The notes beneath the pieces are model-generated. The model was not told the DNA's origin. It did no database searches and saw only the letters and a program-made list of their open reading frames with translations. Below, one piece after another: positions 36,009-45,796 of a stretch of 64,000 bases of DNA (positions are counted from its first letter, which is position 1; each line of letters opens with the position of its first letter). The stretch is from positions 1 to 64,000 of the forward strand of contig NZ_FNYT01000017.1 of NCBI RefSeq assembly GCF_900109135.1. Direction: 5' to 3'. A program made the translations under genes and the position numbers. This DNA is from Trichococcus ilyis (lineage in GTDB: Bacteria; Bacillota; Bacilli; Lactobacillales; Aerococcaceae).

Positions 36009-36764
36009 ATGAAAAGTGGTTCGTTCAGAGATAAAATAGTACTCGTGACAGGCGGTGGCCAGGGCATCGGCAAGGGGATGGCGCTGGCTTTTGCGGAAGA
36101 AGGCGCCTCGTTGGCTATCGTCGGCAGGAGTTTTGCAGCGCTGGAAGAGACGCAAAAAGAAATCAGGGAATCGGGCGGGGAATGCCGCTGTTTCCAGGGT
36201 GATATTGCGGATGAAGAAGTCTGCCGGGAAATCGTCGGCCAAGTGCTGGCTGCCTACGGAAAAATCGACGTTTTGATCAATAATGCCGGAGTCATGAAGC
36301 GGACCGGAACGCTGGATACGAGCAACGATGAGTGGAGAAACGTCATCGATGTGAACCTCAACGGCGTCTTCTATCTGTCCAAGCTTGTGCTGGCGGAAAT
36401 GAAGGAAAGAAGAGCCGGAAACATCATCAACATCACCTCTGCCAATGGCGTGACGCCGCATCCGAACGCTTCCCCGAGCTACGGGGCTTCGAAGGCTGCC
36501 GTGACTTATTTGACGAGGCACTTTGCGATGGAGTTTGCGGGCGACGGCATCCGCGTGAACGCGATCCAATGCGGTCCGATCGCGTCGAAGATGACGGATC
36601 AGTGGTCGGACGATTACCGCCAGCAATCACTGGCGAAAATCCCGTTGGCAAGGCTGGGTACTGCGCAGGATGTGGCTTCCGCCGCGCTGTTTTTGGCGTC
36701 AGACGAGGCCGCGTTCATAACCGGAACGAGCCTGAATCTGAGCGGCGGGAAGCTGATGCAGTAG
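36009..36764 (+). CDS. Short-chain dehydrogenase/reductase
   Basis: A 251-residue classical SDR. The nucleotide-binding GGGQGIGKG lies at 14-22, NNAGV near 91 and the catalytic Ser-Tyr-Lys in NITSANG and SYGASK near 155-159; the C-terminus closes the Rossmann fold. It probably oxidises or reduces a sugar or sugar acid (gluconate 5-dehydrogenase- or DEH reductase-like activity would fit), but the substrate is not readable. The ATG at 36009 follows GAAGGGG and trims a 20-residue extension that overlaps the esterase. It is the last gene of the cluster, before a strong terminator. Confidence 0.88.
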   Translation: MKSGSFRDKIVLVTGGGQGIGKGMALAFAEEGASLAIVGRSFAALEETQKEIRESGGECRCFQGDIADEEVCREIVGQVLAAYGKIDVLINNAGVMKRTGTLDTSNDEWRNVIDVNLNGVFYLSKLVLAEMKERRAGNIINITSANGVTPHPNASPSYGASKAAVTYLTRHFAMEFAGDGIRVNAIQCGPIASKMTDQWSDDYRQQSLAKIPLARLGTAQDVASAALFLASDEAAFITGTSLNLSGGKLMQ

Positions 36765-36790
36765 GGGGTACGTGATGAAGAAATATTAAG

Positions 36791-36827
36791 AAAAACGCTG
36801 ATTGCGGTTTTGCAATCAGCGTTTTTT
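36791..36827. terminator. Strong terminator at the end of the acid-sugar cluster
   Basis: The perfect stem AAAAACGCTGATTGC / GCAATCAGCGTTTTT lies between the convergent SDR and deoD genes. A and T tracts on both sides suggest it works in both directions. Confidence 0.9.
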
Positions 36828-36865
36828 CTGTGGAACAAGCGTTTTTTAGTCTGGGTACTGCGGGG

Positions 36866-37570
36866 TTACTTCTGGATGGCTGCTTCCAGCGCAACTATAA
36901 TCATGTCGTTGAAAGTTGTTTGCCTTTCTTCGCTGGAAGTCAATTCGCCCGTGATCAAGTGATCGCTGACCGTCAGGATGCTGAGCGCATTGACATGGAA
37001 TTTGGAAGCCAAGTAGTAAAGCCCTGCTGTTTCCATTTCGACCCCGAGCACACCATATTTACTCATGTTGTCTGTGATATTGGAATCACTGTAAAAGCTG
37101 TCGGATGAGTAGACATTTCCGACGTGGATCTTCATTCCTTGCTCTTTCCCGAGCGTATGAGCCTTGTTGATCAAGTCATAATTTCCGATCGGCGGGAAAT
37201 AGGCTGGCGCGAAATCCTTGTAAATCATGGAGGAGTCCGTTGCGGCAGCCTGTGCGATGATGACGTCACGGATATGTACATCTTCTTGAATAGCCCCGCA
37301 TGTACCGATACGGATCAACTTCTTGGCGCCGAAATCATTAATCAATTCATGGATGTATAAGGTTGCGGAAGGCATCCCCATTCCCGTGCCTTGAACCGAT
37401 ATTTTTTTGCCCTTATAAGTACCTGTATAGCCCAGCATATTTCTGACGGTGTTATAGCAAACCGCATCTTCCAAGAATGTCTCCGCGATATATTTCGCAC
37501 GAAGCGGATCCCCCGGTAATAGAACGATTTCTGCGACTTGCCCTTTTTCTGCATTAATGTGAAGACTCAT
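36866..37570 (-). CDS. deoD: Purine nucleoside phosphorylase DeoD
   Basis: A 234-residue hexameric-type purine nucleoside phosphorylase: phosphate-binding GDPLRAKY near 21, RIGTCG near 84, VEMETAG near 178 and TVSDH near 200 with the catalytic Asp. It cleaves purine (deoxy)nucleosides to base and (deoxy)ribose-1-phosphate in the cytoplasm. The pentose phosphate is then handled by DeoB at 38445, and the nucleosides enter through the ABC system downstream. The start was set at the minus-strand ATG after AGAGGAGG, dropping an 11-residue extension. The CRP-like palindrome about 90 bp upstream may control it. Confidence 0.96.
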   Translation of the reverse strand: MSLHINAEKGQVAEIVLLPGDPLRAKYIAETFLEDAVCYNTVRNMLGYTGTYKGKKISVQGTGMGMPSATLYIHELINDFGAKKLIRIGTCGAIQEDVHIRDVIIAQAAATDSSMIYKDFAPAYFPPIGNYDLINKAHTLGKEQGMKIHVGNVYSSDSFYSDSNITDNMSKYGVLGVEMETAGLYYLASKFHVNALSILTVSDHLITGELTSSEERQTTFNDMIIVALEAAIQK

Positions 37571-37652
37571 AATGATTTCCTCCTCTTTAGTGGTTAGTAC
37601 CAATGATAGAGCAAAGGAGGATGAAGTGTTATGAAATCGCTCCCATCGTAAG

Positions 37653-37668
37653 TGTGAGGATGTTCACA
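37653..37668. promoter_or_regulatory. Crp/Fnr-type palindrome TGTGA-N6-TCACA
   Basis: TGTGAGGATGTTCACA is an ideal Crp/Fnr-type operator, and the flanks extend the symmetry to AAGTGTGA/TCACACTT. It lies 83 bp upstream of deoD and just after the Crp/Fnr-family gene at 37739. A one-mismatch cre-like sequence, GGGAAGCGTTTTCT, lies at 37695-37708. Alternatively the palindrome could serve as a weak terminator of the regulator gene, but no T tract of useful length follows on that strand. Confidence 0.6.
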
Positions 37669-37738
37669 CTTATTTTGTTAAAGGGTTCATTCGTGGGAAG
37701 CGTTTTCTTTGTTAACATGAAGGCACGACATCAGCGGA

Positions 37739-38395
37739 TTAGATGTTTGCGTAAGCTTCCAACTTCGAAAGGTTTAGGATGCGAATCTTTTTTGACTCCA
37801 AAGCAATGATTTTTTCGTCCTGCAGATCTTTGAATGTTTTTGAGACAGATTCCCGGGTTGCTCCGATAATGCTGGCAATCGTACTTTGGTTCGTATGCTG
37901 GATGATCAGATCAGCGGAGGAATCGCTGTTTTCAAGGAAATCAAGCAAGGTACGGCAGACGCGGGTATGGACGCTATGGAATGTGAGATTCTGTATTTGC
38001 CTATTCAATGCTTTAAATCGTTGATTATAAATACGGAAGATATTTTTCAGAAGGACTTTATTTTCATTCAGCAAGGTAATGAAGTCAGCTTGGGATAAAT
38101 AGTAAATTTCTCCATCTTCAATCACTTCCACAGAAGACAAGGCATTGCCATCCGAAAAAAGTTCAATTTCGCCTAGCACTTCATGTTTTTTTACGAAACC
38201 GAGTATGAGTTCTTTCCCCTCATGCATACGATATACCTTCAGCATACCGCTCTTGATGATATAAATTTTTTCGATAGGATCATCCTCGAAAATCAGCATA
38301 TGGTTTTTCTTGTATTTTCTCGATGGGAGCTTCGAAAGGATGGTTTGTACTTGTTCATCAGTCATACCATCAAATAGTTGAATGCTTTTACTCAT
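37739..38395 (-). CDS. Crp/Fnr-family transcriptional regulator
   Basis: A 218-residue regulator with an N-terminal cyclic-nucleotide-binding-like beta-roll (about 20-115), a long dimer helix and a C-terminal winged helix (TIASIIGATRESVSKTFKDL). There is no N-terminal cysteine cluster, so it is not an FNR-type oxygen sensor; the cAMP contacts of E. coli CRP are not evident either. It is divergent from the nucleoside operon, with 49 bp between starts, and upstream of deoD, so control of purine salvage is likely. The ATG is preceded by a weak GAGGTGAAA. Confidence 0.9.
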   Translation of the reverse strand: MSKSIQLFDGMTDEQVQTILSKLPSRKYKKNHMLIFEDDPIEKIYIIKSGMLKVYRMHEGKELILGFVKKHEVLGEIELFSDGNALSSVEVIEDGEIYYLSQADFITLLNENKVLLKNIFRIYNQRFKALNRQIQNLTFHSVHTRVCRTLLDFLENSDSSADLIIQHTNQSTIASIIGATRESVSKTFKDLQDEKIIALESKKIRILNLSKLEAYANI

Positions 38396-38444
38396 AATTT
38401 CACCTCATTCAAAATTGTAACATGAAACAGAAAGGAAGGATATC

Positions 38445-39617
38445 GTGAAAAGTAAACGAATACATTTGATCGTATTGGATTCTGTTGGAATCGGGGAGGC
38501 TCCGGATGCGGCAGTTTTCCATGATAGCGGAGCCCACACTATAGGTCACATTGCCGAGAATATGGCATTGCGGCTGCCCAATCTCGAAAGATTGGGGCTA
38601 GGCAATATCGCTGATATAAAAGGGATAGAAAAGGTGAGCCATAGCAAAGCGTATTGGACAAAGTTGGCTGAAAAGAGCGCAGGAAAAGACACGATGACAG
38701 GCCATTGGGAAATTGCCGGCCTGCAGATCGATACGCCATTCAGGGTATTCCCGGATGGTTTCCCCGAGGAGCTGTTGAAAAAAATAGCATCCTACTCAGG
38801 CAGAAAAATCATTGGCAATAAGCCTGCTTCGGGGACAGCCATCCTGGATGAGCTGGGACCGGAACAAATGGAGACGGGAGCTTTGATTGTGTATACATCC
38901 GCTGACCCTGTCCTTCAAATCGCAGCGCATGAGGGCATCATTCCATTGGAGGAGCTGTATGATATCTGCGAATATACGCGCCAGACCACAAAAGATGATC
39001 CTTATATGATCGGCCGGATCATCGCACGGCCTTACATCGGAGAACCCGGTTCCTTCCAAAGAACGGCGAACCGGCATGATTATGCGCTGAATCCATTCGG
39101 AAAGACCGTGTTGGATCAGCTGAAAGACAATGGGAAAGACGTCATCGCCGTCGGGAAAATCAACGACATCTTCAATGGCCAAGGCATCACCAAAGCCATC
39201 CGGACAAAGAGCAATATGGAGGGTGTGGATCAGTTGCTGAAGGTGATGGCTCAACCGTTCGAAGGACTCTCATTTACAAACTTGGTTGACTTCGATGCAC
39301 TGTACGGGCATCGCCGGGATGTTGAAGGATATGGAGAAGCTTTGATGGCATTTGATGCACGATTGCCAGAAATAATTGATCAAATGGCCGAAGATGATCT
39401 GCTGATCATTACAGCAGACCATGGAAACGATCCGACAGCACCAGGAACGGATCACACGCGCGAATATGTACCGTTGCTAGTTTACTCGAAGCAATTGGTT
39501 GAAGCAGGCGAATTGACGACAGCCCAGCATTTTGCGGATATTTCCGCAACCATTGCGGATAACTTTGGTGTACCGCAAGCCGAACACGGGAAAAGTTTCT
39601 TAACGGAACTAAAATAA
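38445..39617 (+). CDS. deoB: Phosphopentomutase DeoB
   Basis: A 390-residue member of the alkaline phosphatase superfamily. Metal-binding and nucleophile regions are visible: [12 protein letters not shown] at 6-17, the phosphothreonine-type region KDTMTGHWE near 85, and C-terminal TADHGNDPT and [10 protein letters not shown]. It converts ribose-1-phosphate to ribose-5-phosphate after DeoD. It starts with GTG after AAAGGAAGG and heads the run of nucleoside uptake genes, with 22 bp to the BMP lipoprotein. Confidence 0.96.
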   Translation: MKSKRIHLIVLDSVGIGEAPDAAVFHDSGAHTIGHIAENMALRLPNLERLGLGNIADIKGIEKVSHSKAYWTKLAEKSAGKDTMTGHWEIAGLQIDTPFRVFPDGFPEELLKKIASYSGRKIIGNKPASGTAILDELGPEQMETGALIVYTSADPVLQIAAHEGIIPLEELYDICEYTRQTTKDDPYMIGRIIARPYIGEPGSFQRTANRHDYALNPFGKTVLDQLKDNGKDVIAVGKINDIFNGQGITKAIRTKSNMEGVDQLLKVMAQPFEGLSFTNLVDFDALYGHRRDVEGYGEALMAFDARLPEIIDQMAEDDLLIITADHGNDPTAPGTDHTREYVPLLVYSKQLVEAGELTTAQHFADISATIADNFGVPQAEHGKSFLTELK

Positions 39618-39639
39618 AAAAATCATAGGAGTGATTCAG

Positions 39640-40671
39640 ATGAAAAAATTTACAGTTAGAACGATTGGTCTTTCTTTGTTGGCAACGACCCTATTAGCGG
39701 CCTGCGGAAACGGCGGCTCAAGTGATAGCAGCGAAAGCGGCACAACTGCCGGAAAAGAGTTTAAAGTCGGAATGGTAACGGATCTGGGAAGTGTGAACGA
39801 CAAGTCCTTCAACCAAAGCGCTTGGGAAGGGCTGCAAAAATTACAAGCAGACTTCGGCTACGATGTGAAGTATCTCGAACCACAATCCGATGCGGAAGTG
39901 GAACCAAGCTTACTGCAATTTGTCAACAGCGGAACGGACTTGACATGGGCAACTGCAGCAACATTAGCTGATGCCGTTACAAACATAGCCAAGAACAACC
40001 CCGATGCCAAATTGGGAATTGTCGATGCCGATATTGAAGGGATCGACAATATTGTATCGATCTCATTCAAGGAGAATGAAGGGGCGTTCCTGGCTGGTAT
40101 TGTTGCAGCGAGCATGTCCGAAACGGATAAAATCGGATTTATCGGTGGAATGGAAATTCCTGTTATCCAACGCTTCCAAGCCGGTTTTGAAGCCGGAGTC
40201 CGCGAAATCAACCCGGATGCAGAAATCGTTGTTAACTATGCGGGCGTCTTCAACCGTGTGGATATCGGGAAATCCGCTGCCTCCACTATGTACAATGATG
40301 GTGTGGATGTCATCTTCCATGCTGCAGGCGGCACTGGAAACGGGATTTTCAATGAAGCGCAAGAACGCTTCAAAGCAGGGGAGAAAGTTTGGGTCATTGG
40401 CGTCGATAAAGATCAGTCCTTGGAATTCGGGAATGATGTTACGTTGACATCCATGATCAAGAATGTCGACACTGCCGTCTATGAAGTATCCAAACAAGCA
40501 GCCGAAGGGGAATTCCCGGGTGGGCAAGTCGTGCGTTTAGGTTTGGCTGAAAATGGCGTTGGTTTGGCTGACACTTCTGATATCAATGTTCCAAAAGAAG
40601 TGTTGGATGTAGTGGAAAGCTATAAGGAAAAAATCATTTCAGGAGAAATCACAGTACCTGAACAGCCGTAA
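39640..40671 (+). CDS. BMP-family nucleoside-binding lipoprotein
   Basis: A 343-residue lipoprotein with a signal sequence ending in LLAACG (lipid-modified Cys near 23) followed by a Ser/Gly-rich linker. The basic membrane protein (Bmp/PnrA/TmpC) fold contains VNDKSFNQSAWEGL and DLTWATAATLAD. Members bind purine nucleosides outside the membrane and deliver them to ABC permeases, here the three genes that follow. The ATG at 39640 follows AGGAG; an in-frame GTG 9 bp earlier is less likely. Confidence 0.93.
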   Translation: MKKFTVRTIGLSLLATTLLAACGNGGSSDSSESGTTAGKEFKVGMVTDLGSVNDKSFNQSAWEGLQKLQADFGYDVKYLEPQSDAEVEPSLLQFVNSGTDLTWATAATLADAVTNIAKNNPDAKLGIVDADIEGIDNIVSISFKENEGAFLAGIVAASMSETDKIGFIGGMEIPVIQRFQAGFEAGVREINPDAEIVVNYAGVFNRVDIGKSAASTMYNDGVDVIFHAAGGTGNGIFNEAQERFKAGEKVWVIGVDKDQSLEFGNDVTLTSMIKNVDTAVYEVSKQAAEGEFPGGQVVRLGLAENGVGLADTSDINVPKEVLDVVESYKEKIISGEITVPEQP

Positions 40672-40681
40672 GGAGAATACT

Positions 40682-42217
40682 ATGATGAATCAGGCGAAGA
40701 TCGAAAAAGTATTGGAATTGAAGCATATCACAAAGAAATTTGGTGATTTTGTCGCTAATGATGATATTTCGTTGACAGTAGGACGTGGAGAAATCCACGC
40801 CTTGCTCGGCGAAAATGGAGCTGGGAAATCCACCTTGATGAATGTGGTGTTCGGAATGTATCAACCAGACGGCGGCGTCATATCCGTTTATGAAAATGAG
40901 ACGAAAATCGAAAACCCGAATCATGCTATCCATTTGGGCATCGGAATGGTTCATCAACATTTTAAGCTGATCGAAAACTTTACAGTAACCGAAAATATCA
41001 TTTTAGGAATGGAACCAAAGGATGGCATCCGCATCAATATGAAGGCAGCGGTGAAGGAAGTCAGCGATATATCAACAAAGTATGGATTGAAGGTCGATCC
41101 GACCAGCAAAATAGAAGACTTGCCCGTTGGCATGCAACAAAAAGTTGAAATCTTAAAGTGTCTCTATCGGGGCGCCAATCTGTTGATTTTTGATGAACCA
41201 ACGGCGGTTTTGACCCCGGATGAAATTGGGGAACTGCTCCAGATCATGAAAAAATTAGTGGCGGAAGGCAAGTCGATCATTCTGATCACCCACAAGTTGA
41301 AGGAAATCATGCAAGTAGCCGACAAATGCACCGTCATCCGCAAAGGGAAATTCATCGCCAACGTGGATGTGGCGGAAACGAACGAAGAAGAGCTTGCGGA
41401 GCTGATGGTAGGAAAGAACCTTTCCCGTGAAATCAAGAAGGCAACCTATAATCCGCAAGCAAATGTGCTGGAGATCAAGAAGCTTACCTCGTTCAGCGCT
41501 AGCAAAAAGCGTATTCTGGATGACATTAATCTTACTGTTGCGGCCGGCGAAATTTTGGGGATCGCCGGGGTGGACGGGAATGGACAAAGCGAGTTAGTGG
41601 AAGCAATCGTCAAGATGCATGCGTTCGAAGAAGGGGACATCCTTATCAACGACGTTTCCGTCAAGGAGAAAACAACGCGTGAAATCTATGAGTCCGGCGT
41701 GAGTTATGTGCCGGCCGATCGGCATAAACATGGCCTTGTTTTGGATAATGACATAGCCGAGAACCTGATTTTGATCGAATATTACAAGGAAAAGCATAAC
41801 CAAGGAATCAAATTGGATAAAGTACGGATGTACGAAGAAGCCCGTGAAGCGATGAAAAACTATGATATCCGTGCAGCAAATGAATATACGGTTGTGCGGG
41901 GCATGTCCGGCGGTAATCAACAAAAAGTCATCCTATCGAGGGAAATCAGCCGTGACCCGAAACTTCTTATCATCGTGCAGCCGACAAGAGGTCTGGATAT
42001 CGGCGCCATCGATTTCATTCATCGCCAAATCATGCGTTTGCGTGATAACGGAGTCGCTATTTTATTGGTTTCTTTTGAACTGGAGGAAATTTTGACTTTG
42101 TCAGACCGGATAGCAATCATATTCGACGGTAAAATCGTCGGTGAAACAAAACCGGATATTACAAACGACAGAGAGCTAGGCATGCTGATGGCTGGTAAAG
42201 GATCGAGTGAGGGATGA
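40682..42217 (+). CDS. Nucleoside ABC transporter ATP-binding protein (two ABC domains)
   Basis: A 511-residue fusion of two ATPase domains, as in RbsA/NupO proteins. The first domain has Walker A GENGAGKST (about 40) and its Walker B in LLIFDEPTAV. The second has the diverged Walker A GVDGNGQSE (about 299) and the signature MSGGNQQKV near 409, while Walker B ends in Gln-Pro (IIVQPTRGLD) rather than the canonical Glu-Pro. Asymmetric sites are normal in this family. It powers nucleoside import with the BMP lipoprotein and the two permeases downstream. Confidence 0.93.
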   Translation: MMNQAKIEKVLELKHITKKFGDFVANDDISLTVGRGEIHALLGENGAGKSTLMNVVFGMYQPDGGVISVYENETKIENPNHAIHLGIGMVHQHFKLIENFTVTENIILGMEPKDGIRINMKAAVKEVSDISTKYGLKVDPTSKIEDLPVGMQQKVEILKCLYRGANLLIFDEPTAVLTPDEIGELLQIMKKLVAEGKSIILITHKLKEIMQVADKCTVIRKGKFIANVDVAETNEEELAELMVGKNLSREIKKATYNPQANVLEIKKLTSFSASKKRILDDINLTVAAGEILGIAGVDGNGQSELVEAIVKMHAFEEGDILINDVSVKEKTTREIYESGVSYVPADRHKHGLVLDNDIAENLILIEYYKEKHNQGIKLDKVRMYEEAREAMKNYDIRAANEYTVVRGMSGGNQQKVILSREISRDPKLLIIVQPTRGLDIGAIDFIHRQIMRLRDNGVAILLVSFELEEILTLSDRIAIIFDGKIVGETKPDITNDRELGMLMAGKGSSEG

Positions 42218-42221
42218 TACC

Positions 42222-43292
42222 ATGGAAAAAGTGAAAAAAAAGACTAGAAGCAGTAATGTACTGGTTCCGATCATCGCTGTACTGATTGCACTCGTCATCG
42301 GAGCAATTGTGATGGTTATCGGTGGGTACAATCCGTTGATTGCCTATCAGTCGTTGGTTACAAAAGTATTCGGATCGGTTTATGATATTGGGGAAACAAT
42401 TCGTGCCATTATTCCGCTAATTTTGAGTGGACTTGCTGTTGCGGTGGCCAATAAAGCGGGTATATTCAACATCGGGGTGGATGGCCAGATTATTATGGGC
42501 GCCGTCAGTTCCCTTTTGGTAGGTACGCTCATCGAGATGCCGCCGATCCTACACGGTATTGTGGCCATCTTTGTCGGTGTCGTTGCGGGTGGGTTATGGG
42601 GCGTTTTGGTTGCGGGATTCAAGACTAAATTTGGGATCAATGAGGTCATCAGCTCAATCATGCTGAACTATATCGCCTTGTATCTCAGCCATATTTTGAT
42701 CAAGAATTTTGCGGCACAGGAAGGGACGCAACGTTCTGCCATGATAAAAGAATCAGCTGGCATCACGTTCCCCTCCTTGAATGAAGTATTCAATGGCGCA
42801 CGGATCCATTGGGGATTCTTCCTGGTACCGTTCATCATCTTTGCTTTTTACTACTTTTTTGAGAAGACCCGCTGGGGATACGAAACCAAAGTCGTGGGCT
42901 TGAATCCGAATGCAGCTTCCTATGCCGGCATACAGGTGAACCGTATCATGACCCGCACAATGTTCCTTTCAGGGGCTTTAGGTGGCTTGATCGGTACTTT
43001 GGATACGCTGGGCGTTTATGGGTATGTCGCAATCAGTTCATCCACAAGCGGTATAGGTTTCGATGGGGTAGCCATTGCATTGTTAGGTGGGAACTCAGCA
43101 TTGGGGACGACCTTATCCGGCATCTTGATTGGGGCCTTAAATTACGGTTCGCAAGGGATGCAGTTCGGCGCGGGAGTGCCAAGTGAAATCATCGGTATTG
43201 TGATATCGCTCATTATTTTCTTTGTGGCAGCACCTGGGATCGTCAAAGCATTATTACCAAAGAAACAATCGCGTAAAGAGGAGGCGAACTAG
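42222..43292 (+). CDS. Nucleoside ABC transporter permease 1
   Basis: A 356-residue permease of the BPD_transp_2 family (NupP/YufP-like) with about ten hydrophobic segments and the family's AGIFNIGVDGQI stretch near 80. It forms the channel together with the next permease. The ATG at 42222 lies 5 bp after the ATPase stop and is preceded by GTGAGGGA; a GTG 15 bp upstream is in frame but would overlap the ATPase gene. Confidence 0.92.
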   Translation: MEKVKKKTRSSNVLVPIIAVLIALVIGAIVMVIGGYNPLIAYQSLVTKVFGSVYDIGETIRAIIPLILSGLAVAVANKAGIFNIGVDGQIIMGAVSSLLVGTLIEMPPILHGIVAIFVGVVAGGLWGVLVAGFKTKFGINEVISSIMLNYIALYLSHILIKNFAAQEGTQRSAMIKESAGITFPSLNEVFNGARIHWGFFLVPFIIFAFYYFFEKTRWGYETKVVGLNPNAASYAGIQVNRIMTRTMFLSGALGGLIGTLDTLGVYGYVAISSSTSGIGFDGVAIALLGGNSALGTTLSGILIGALNYGSQGMQFGAGVPSEIIGIVISLIIFFVAAPGIVKALLPKKQSRKEEAN

Positions 43293-44240
43293 ATGGTAGC
43301 CAATATTATAAGCGGCAGCTTGATTTTTGCTGCAGCATTGCTGTTCGGTGCACTAGGTGGGATGCTCAGCGAGAGGGCAGGCGTCATCAACTTAGGCGTG
43401 GAAGGGTTCATGATTTCAGGAGCTTTCTTCTCCGCTATCGGCGCCAACTTCGCCGAATCGATGGGAATGGGCGGATTCAGCCCTTGGATCGGGTTACTGT
43501 CAGCCTTCGTGTTCACTTCCTTGTTCTCAGCTTTGCATGCGCTGGCGACGCTGAAATACAAGGCTGATCATGTCATCAGTGGGGTGGTAATCAATTTGTT
43601 GGCCGCCAACTTCACCTTTTTCTTGGTGAAATTGCTGTTTGACGGTGCGGCAGATACACCACGGTTACGGAATATGTTCGCAAAAGTTAACATACCGGTA
43701 TTATCCGACATCCCGTTCATCGGGGATGCCCTTTTCCGTTCTTATCCTACAACCTATTTGGCTTTCATCTTGGTTTTTGCCATCGGATTTTACTTCTTCC
43801 ACACGTCTGCAGGTTTACGGCTGAGAGGGGTCGGTGAAAATCCTGGTTCCATCGATACTGCAGGGATTAACGTCATGAAAATTAAATTCTGGGCTGTGAT
43901 GCTCAGTGGTTCGATTTCTTCCTTGGGAGGAGCGACGATAGTGTTGACGACAAATGGAAACTTTTCGTTCAACACTATCGCGGGTCAAGGTTTCATCGCG
44001 ATTGCAGCAGTCATTTTGGGACGCTGGAACCCATACGGCGTCATGATGGGAGCATTACTTTTTGGCTTTGCACAAGCGATCAAAGACCAAATCCAAATCT
44101 TGGACTTTGCAAGTGCCATCCCGACTGAATTCTTCTATATGCTGCCGTACATCGTGACGTTATTGGCGCTTATCTTCACAGGAAGAAAAACGCGTGGACC
44201 GAAAGCATTGGGTGTCCATTATGACGCGAGCGTGAGATGA
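43293..44240 (+). CDS. Nucleoside ABC transporter permease 2
   Basis: A 315-residue BPD_transp_2 permease (NupQ/YufQ-like) with about eight to nine membrane segments. It shows the same family loop, ERAGVINLGVEGFMISGA at 29-46, and the later RLRGVGENPGSIDTAGI. Its start codon directly follows the previous stop (TAGATG), so the two permease subunits are made in step. It completes the ABC importer and overlaps the NCS2 gene by 4 bp. Confidence 0.92.
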   Translation: MVANIISGSLIFAAALLFGALGGMLSERAGVINLGVEGFMISGAFFSAIGANFAESMGMGGFSPWIGLLSAFVFTSLFSALHALATLKYKADHVISGVVINLLAANFTFFLVKLLFDGAADTPRLRNMFAKVNIPVLSDIPFIGDALFRSYPTTYLAFILVFAIGFYFFHTSAGLRLRGVGENPGSIDTAGINVMKIKFWAVMLSGSISSLGGATIVLTTNGNFSFNTIAGQGFIAIAAVILGRWNPYGVMMGALLFGFAQAIKDQIQILDFASAIPTEFFYMLPYIVTLLALIFTGRKTRGPKALGVHYDASVR

Positions 44241-45532
44241 TGGGGTTATTGCAAGAACTATTCCGCGTGAAAGAGAAAGGCAGTTCGCTACGGACCGAAA
44301 TGTTGGCGAGCGCGACTTCCTTCTTCTCCATCGTGTATATTGTGGCCGTCAATGCGCTGATTTTGTCGCAGGCGGGCATGGATTACAATTCTGTCGTGAT
44401 TGCGACGATACTGACGACGGCCGTTAGCAACATTCTGATGGGGCTGTATGCCAATTCGCCTTTGATACTGGCTCCTGGAATGAGCGACAATGCGTTCTTC
44501 ACCTATATTTTGGTCGGCGCCTTTGCCTTTACTTGGCAAGAAAGCTTGTCGATTATCTTTATCGTCGGGTTGTTCTTCTTTCTGTTGACGCACTTCAATG
44601 TGGTCGATCTGCTCCTTCGCTCCATCCCGGTGACTTTGATCAAAGGGATGAGTGCGGGAGTAGGATTCTTCTTGATTTTCCTTGGCTTGAAGAATGGCGG
44701 AATCATCGTATCCTCCGAGGGTACAATCGTGGCGCTGAATAATATTTTCCAACCGGTGCCATTGACGTTGCTGGCGACACTGCTGGTCGGATTGATCCTG
44801 TTCGTCCGAAACGTAAAAGGCAATTTTTTGTTGACGATCATTTTCGGCGTCCTCATTTCCATCGCTTTGGGCGTAACCGACATCAGCTCATTTTCCTATT
44901 CCTTTATCGATTTCGGTTCCTTGGAGCCGTTCATTTTCCAACTTAATTTTTCGGGTGTGCTGTCGATGGACTATTGGGTCGCTGTATTTTCGCTCCTGAT
45001 TTTGGTCGTTTTCCAAAATTTAGGGACACAGGTCAGTTTTTTGACATCCGAACAACTCAAAGTATTGAAACGAACGCTGAAATCGAATGCCTTATCCGTC
45101 ATGGCTGCCGGTTTGCTGGGCTGCAGTTCCACCTGCACGAGTGCGGAAGGCGCAACCGGGATCGCTGTTGGAGGGAGGAGCGGTTTGACGTCCTTTATGG
45201 TGGGCGTGTATTTTCTGTTCACCATCGCATTGATCCCCTTCATTGCCCTCATTCCGCTGGCGGTCATTTCGGCTTTGCTGATCATTGTGGGATCCTTGTT
45301 GGCGGCCAATAATCTGAAAGGCATCAATTTTGATGACTTCACGGAATATTTCCCGGCCATCCTGATGGTGCTGATGATGGTATTGACGTTCAATATCGCG
45401 GACGGCATCGGCTGGGGCTTTATACTGTACACGTTCATCAAAGTATTCTCCGGCGATCGGCAGGCTGTTTCGAAAATGATGTACGGCTTGACCGGAATAT
45501 TCGTGCTGTATTTCCTGCTGAAGTTCATGTAG
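44237..45532 (+). CDS. NCS2-family purine base permease (AzgA type)
   Basis: A 431-residue membrane protein with about 12-14 hydrophobic segments. It matches AzgA-like hypoxanthine/guanine/adenine permeases: RTEMLASATSFFSIVYI at the N-terminus, NSPLILAPGMSDNAFFTY near 78 and SAEGATGIAVGGRSGLTS near 300. It probably exports or imports the bases released by DeoD. Its ATG overlaps the previous stop (ATGATGG), so it is the last cistron of the nucleoside operon, which ends in the strong hairpin at 45635. Confidence 0.92.
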   Translation: MMGLLQELFRVKEKGSSLRTEMLASATSFFSIVYIVAVNALILSQAGMDYNSVVIATILTTAVSNILMGLYANSPLILAPGMSDNAFFTYILVGAFAFTWQESLSIIFIVGLFFFLLTHFNVVDLLLRSIPVTLIKGMSAGVGFFLIFLGLKNGGIIVSSEGTIVALNNIFQPVPLTLLATLLVGLILFVRNVKGNFLLTIIFGVLISIALGVTDISSFSYSFIDFGSLEPFIFQLNFSGVLSMDYWVAVFSLLILVVFQNLGTQVSFLTSEQLKVLKRTLKSNALSVMAAGLLGCSSTCTSAEGATGIAVGGRSGLTSFMVGVYFLFTIALIPFIALIPLAVISALLIIVGSLLAANNLKGINFDDFTEYFPAILMVLMMVLTFNIADGIGWGFILYTFIKVFSGDRQAVSKMMYGLTGIFVLYFLLKFM

Positions 45533-45634
45533 GTTAATTTCAGCATCCGAAAATGCGGAGCTAATTCTTTGATATATCAACAATTCTTGAATACTACCTA
45601 TCCAAAATGAATGTTTGGATGAGATAAGCATAAC

Positions 45635-45680
45635 CAAAAGGCAAAAAGTCCGTCTCTTCGAGATAGACTTTTTGCCTTTT
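45635..45680. terminator. Strong bidirectional terminator
   Basis: A near-perfect palindrome with AAAAGGCAAAAAGTC and GACTTTTTGCCTTTT arms and an inner TCTC/GAGA. It separates the nucleoside operon from the convergent pRiA4b-type gene. Two short palindromes lie just before it (TTGATATATCAA and ATCCAAA/TTTGGAT). Confidence 0.88.
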
Positions 45681-45796
45681 GGGCGCTACGCAGGATTCCC
45701 GGGAAATATTGACTTATTCGGGACTGTCTTTTCAGCGCACAACGAAATCCCCGAATGCAAGAACGTTATTCAGGAATTTGACTCCAACGCACGCGA

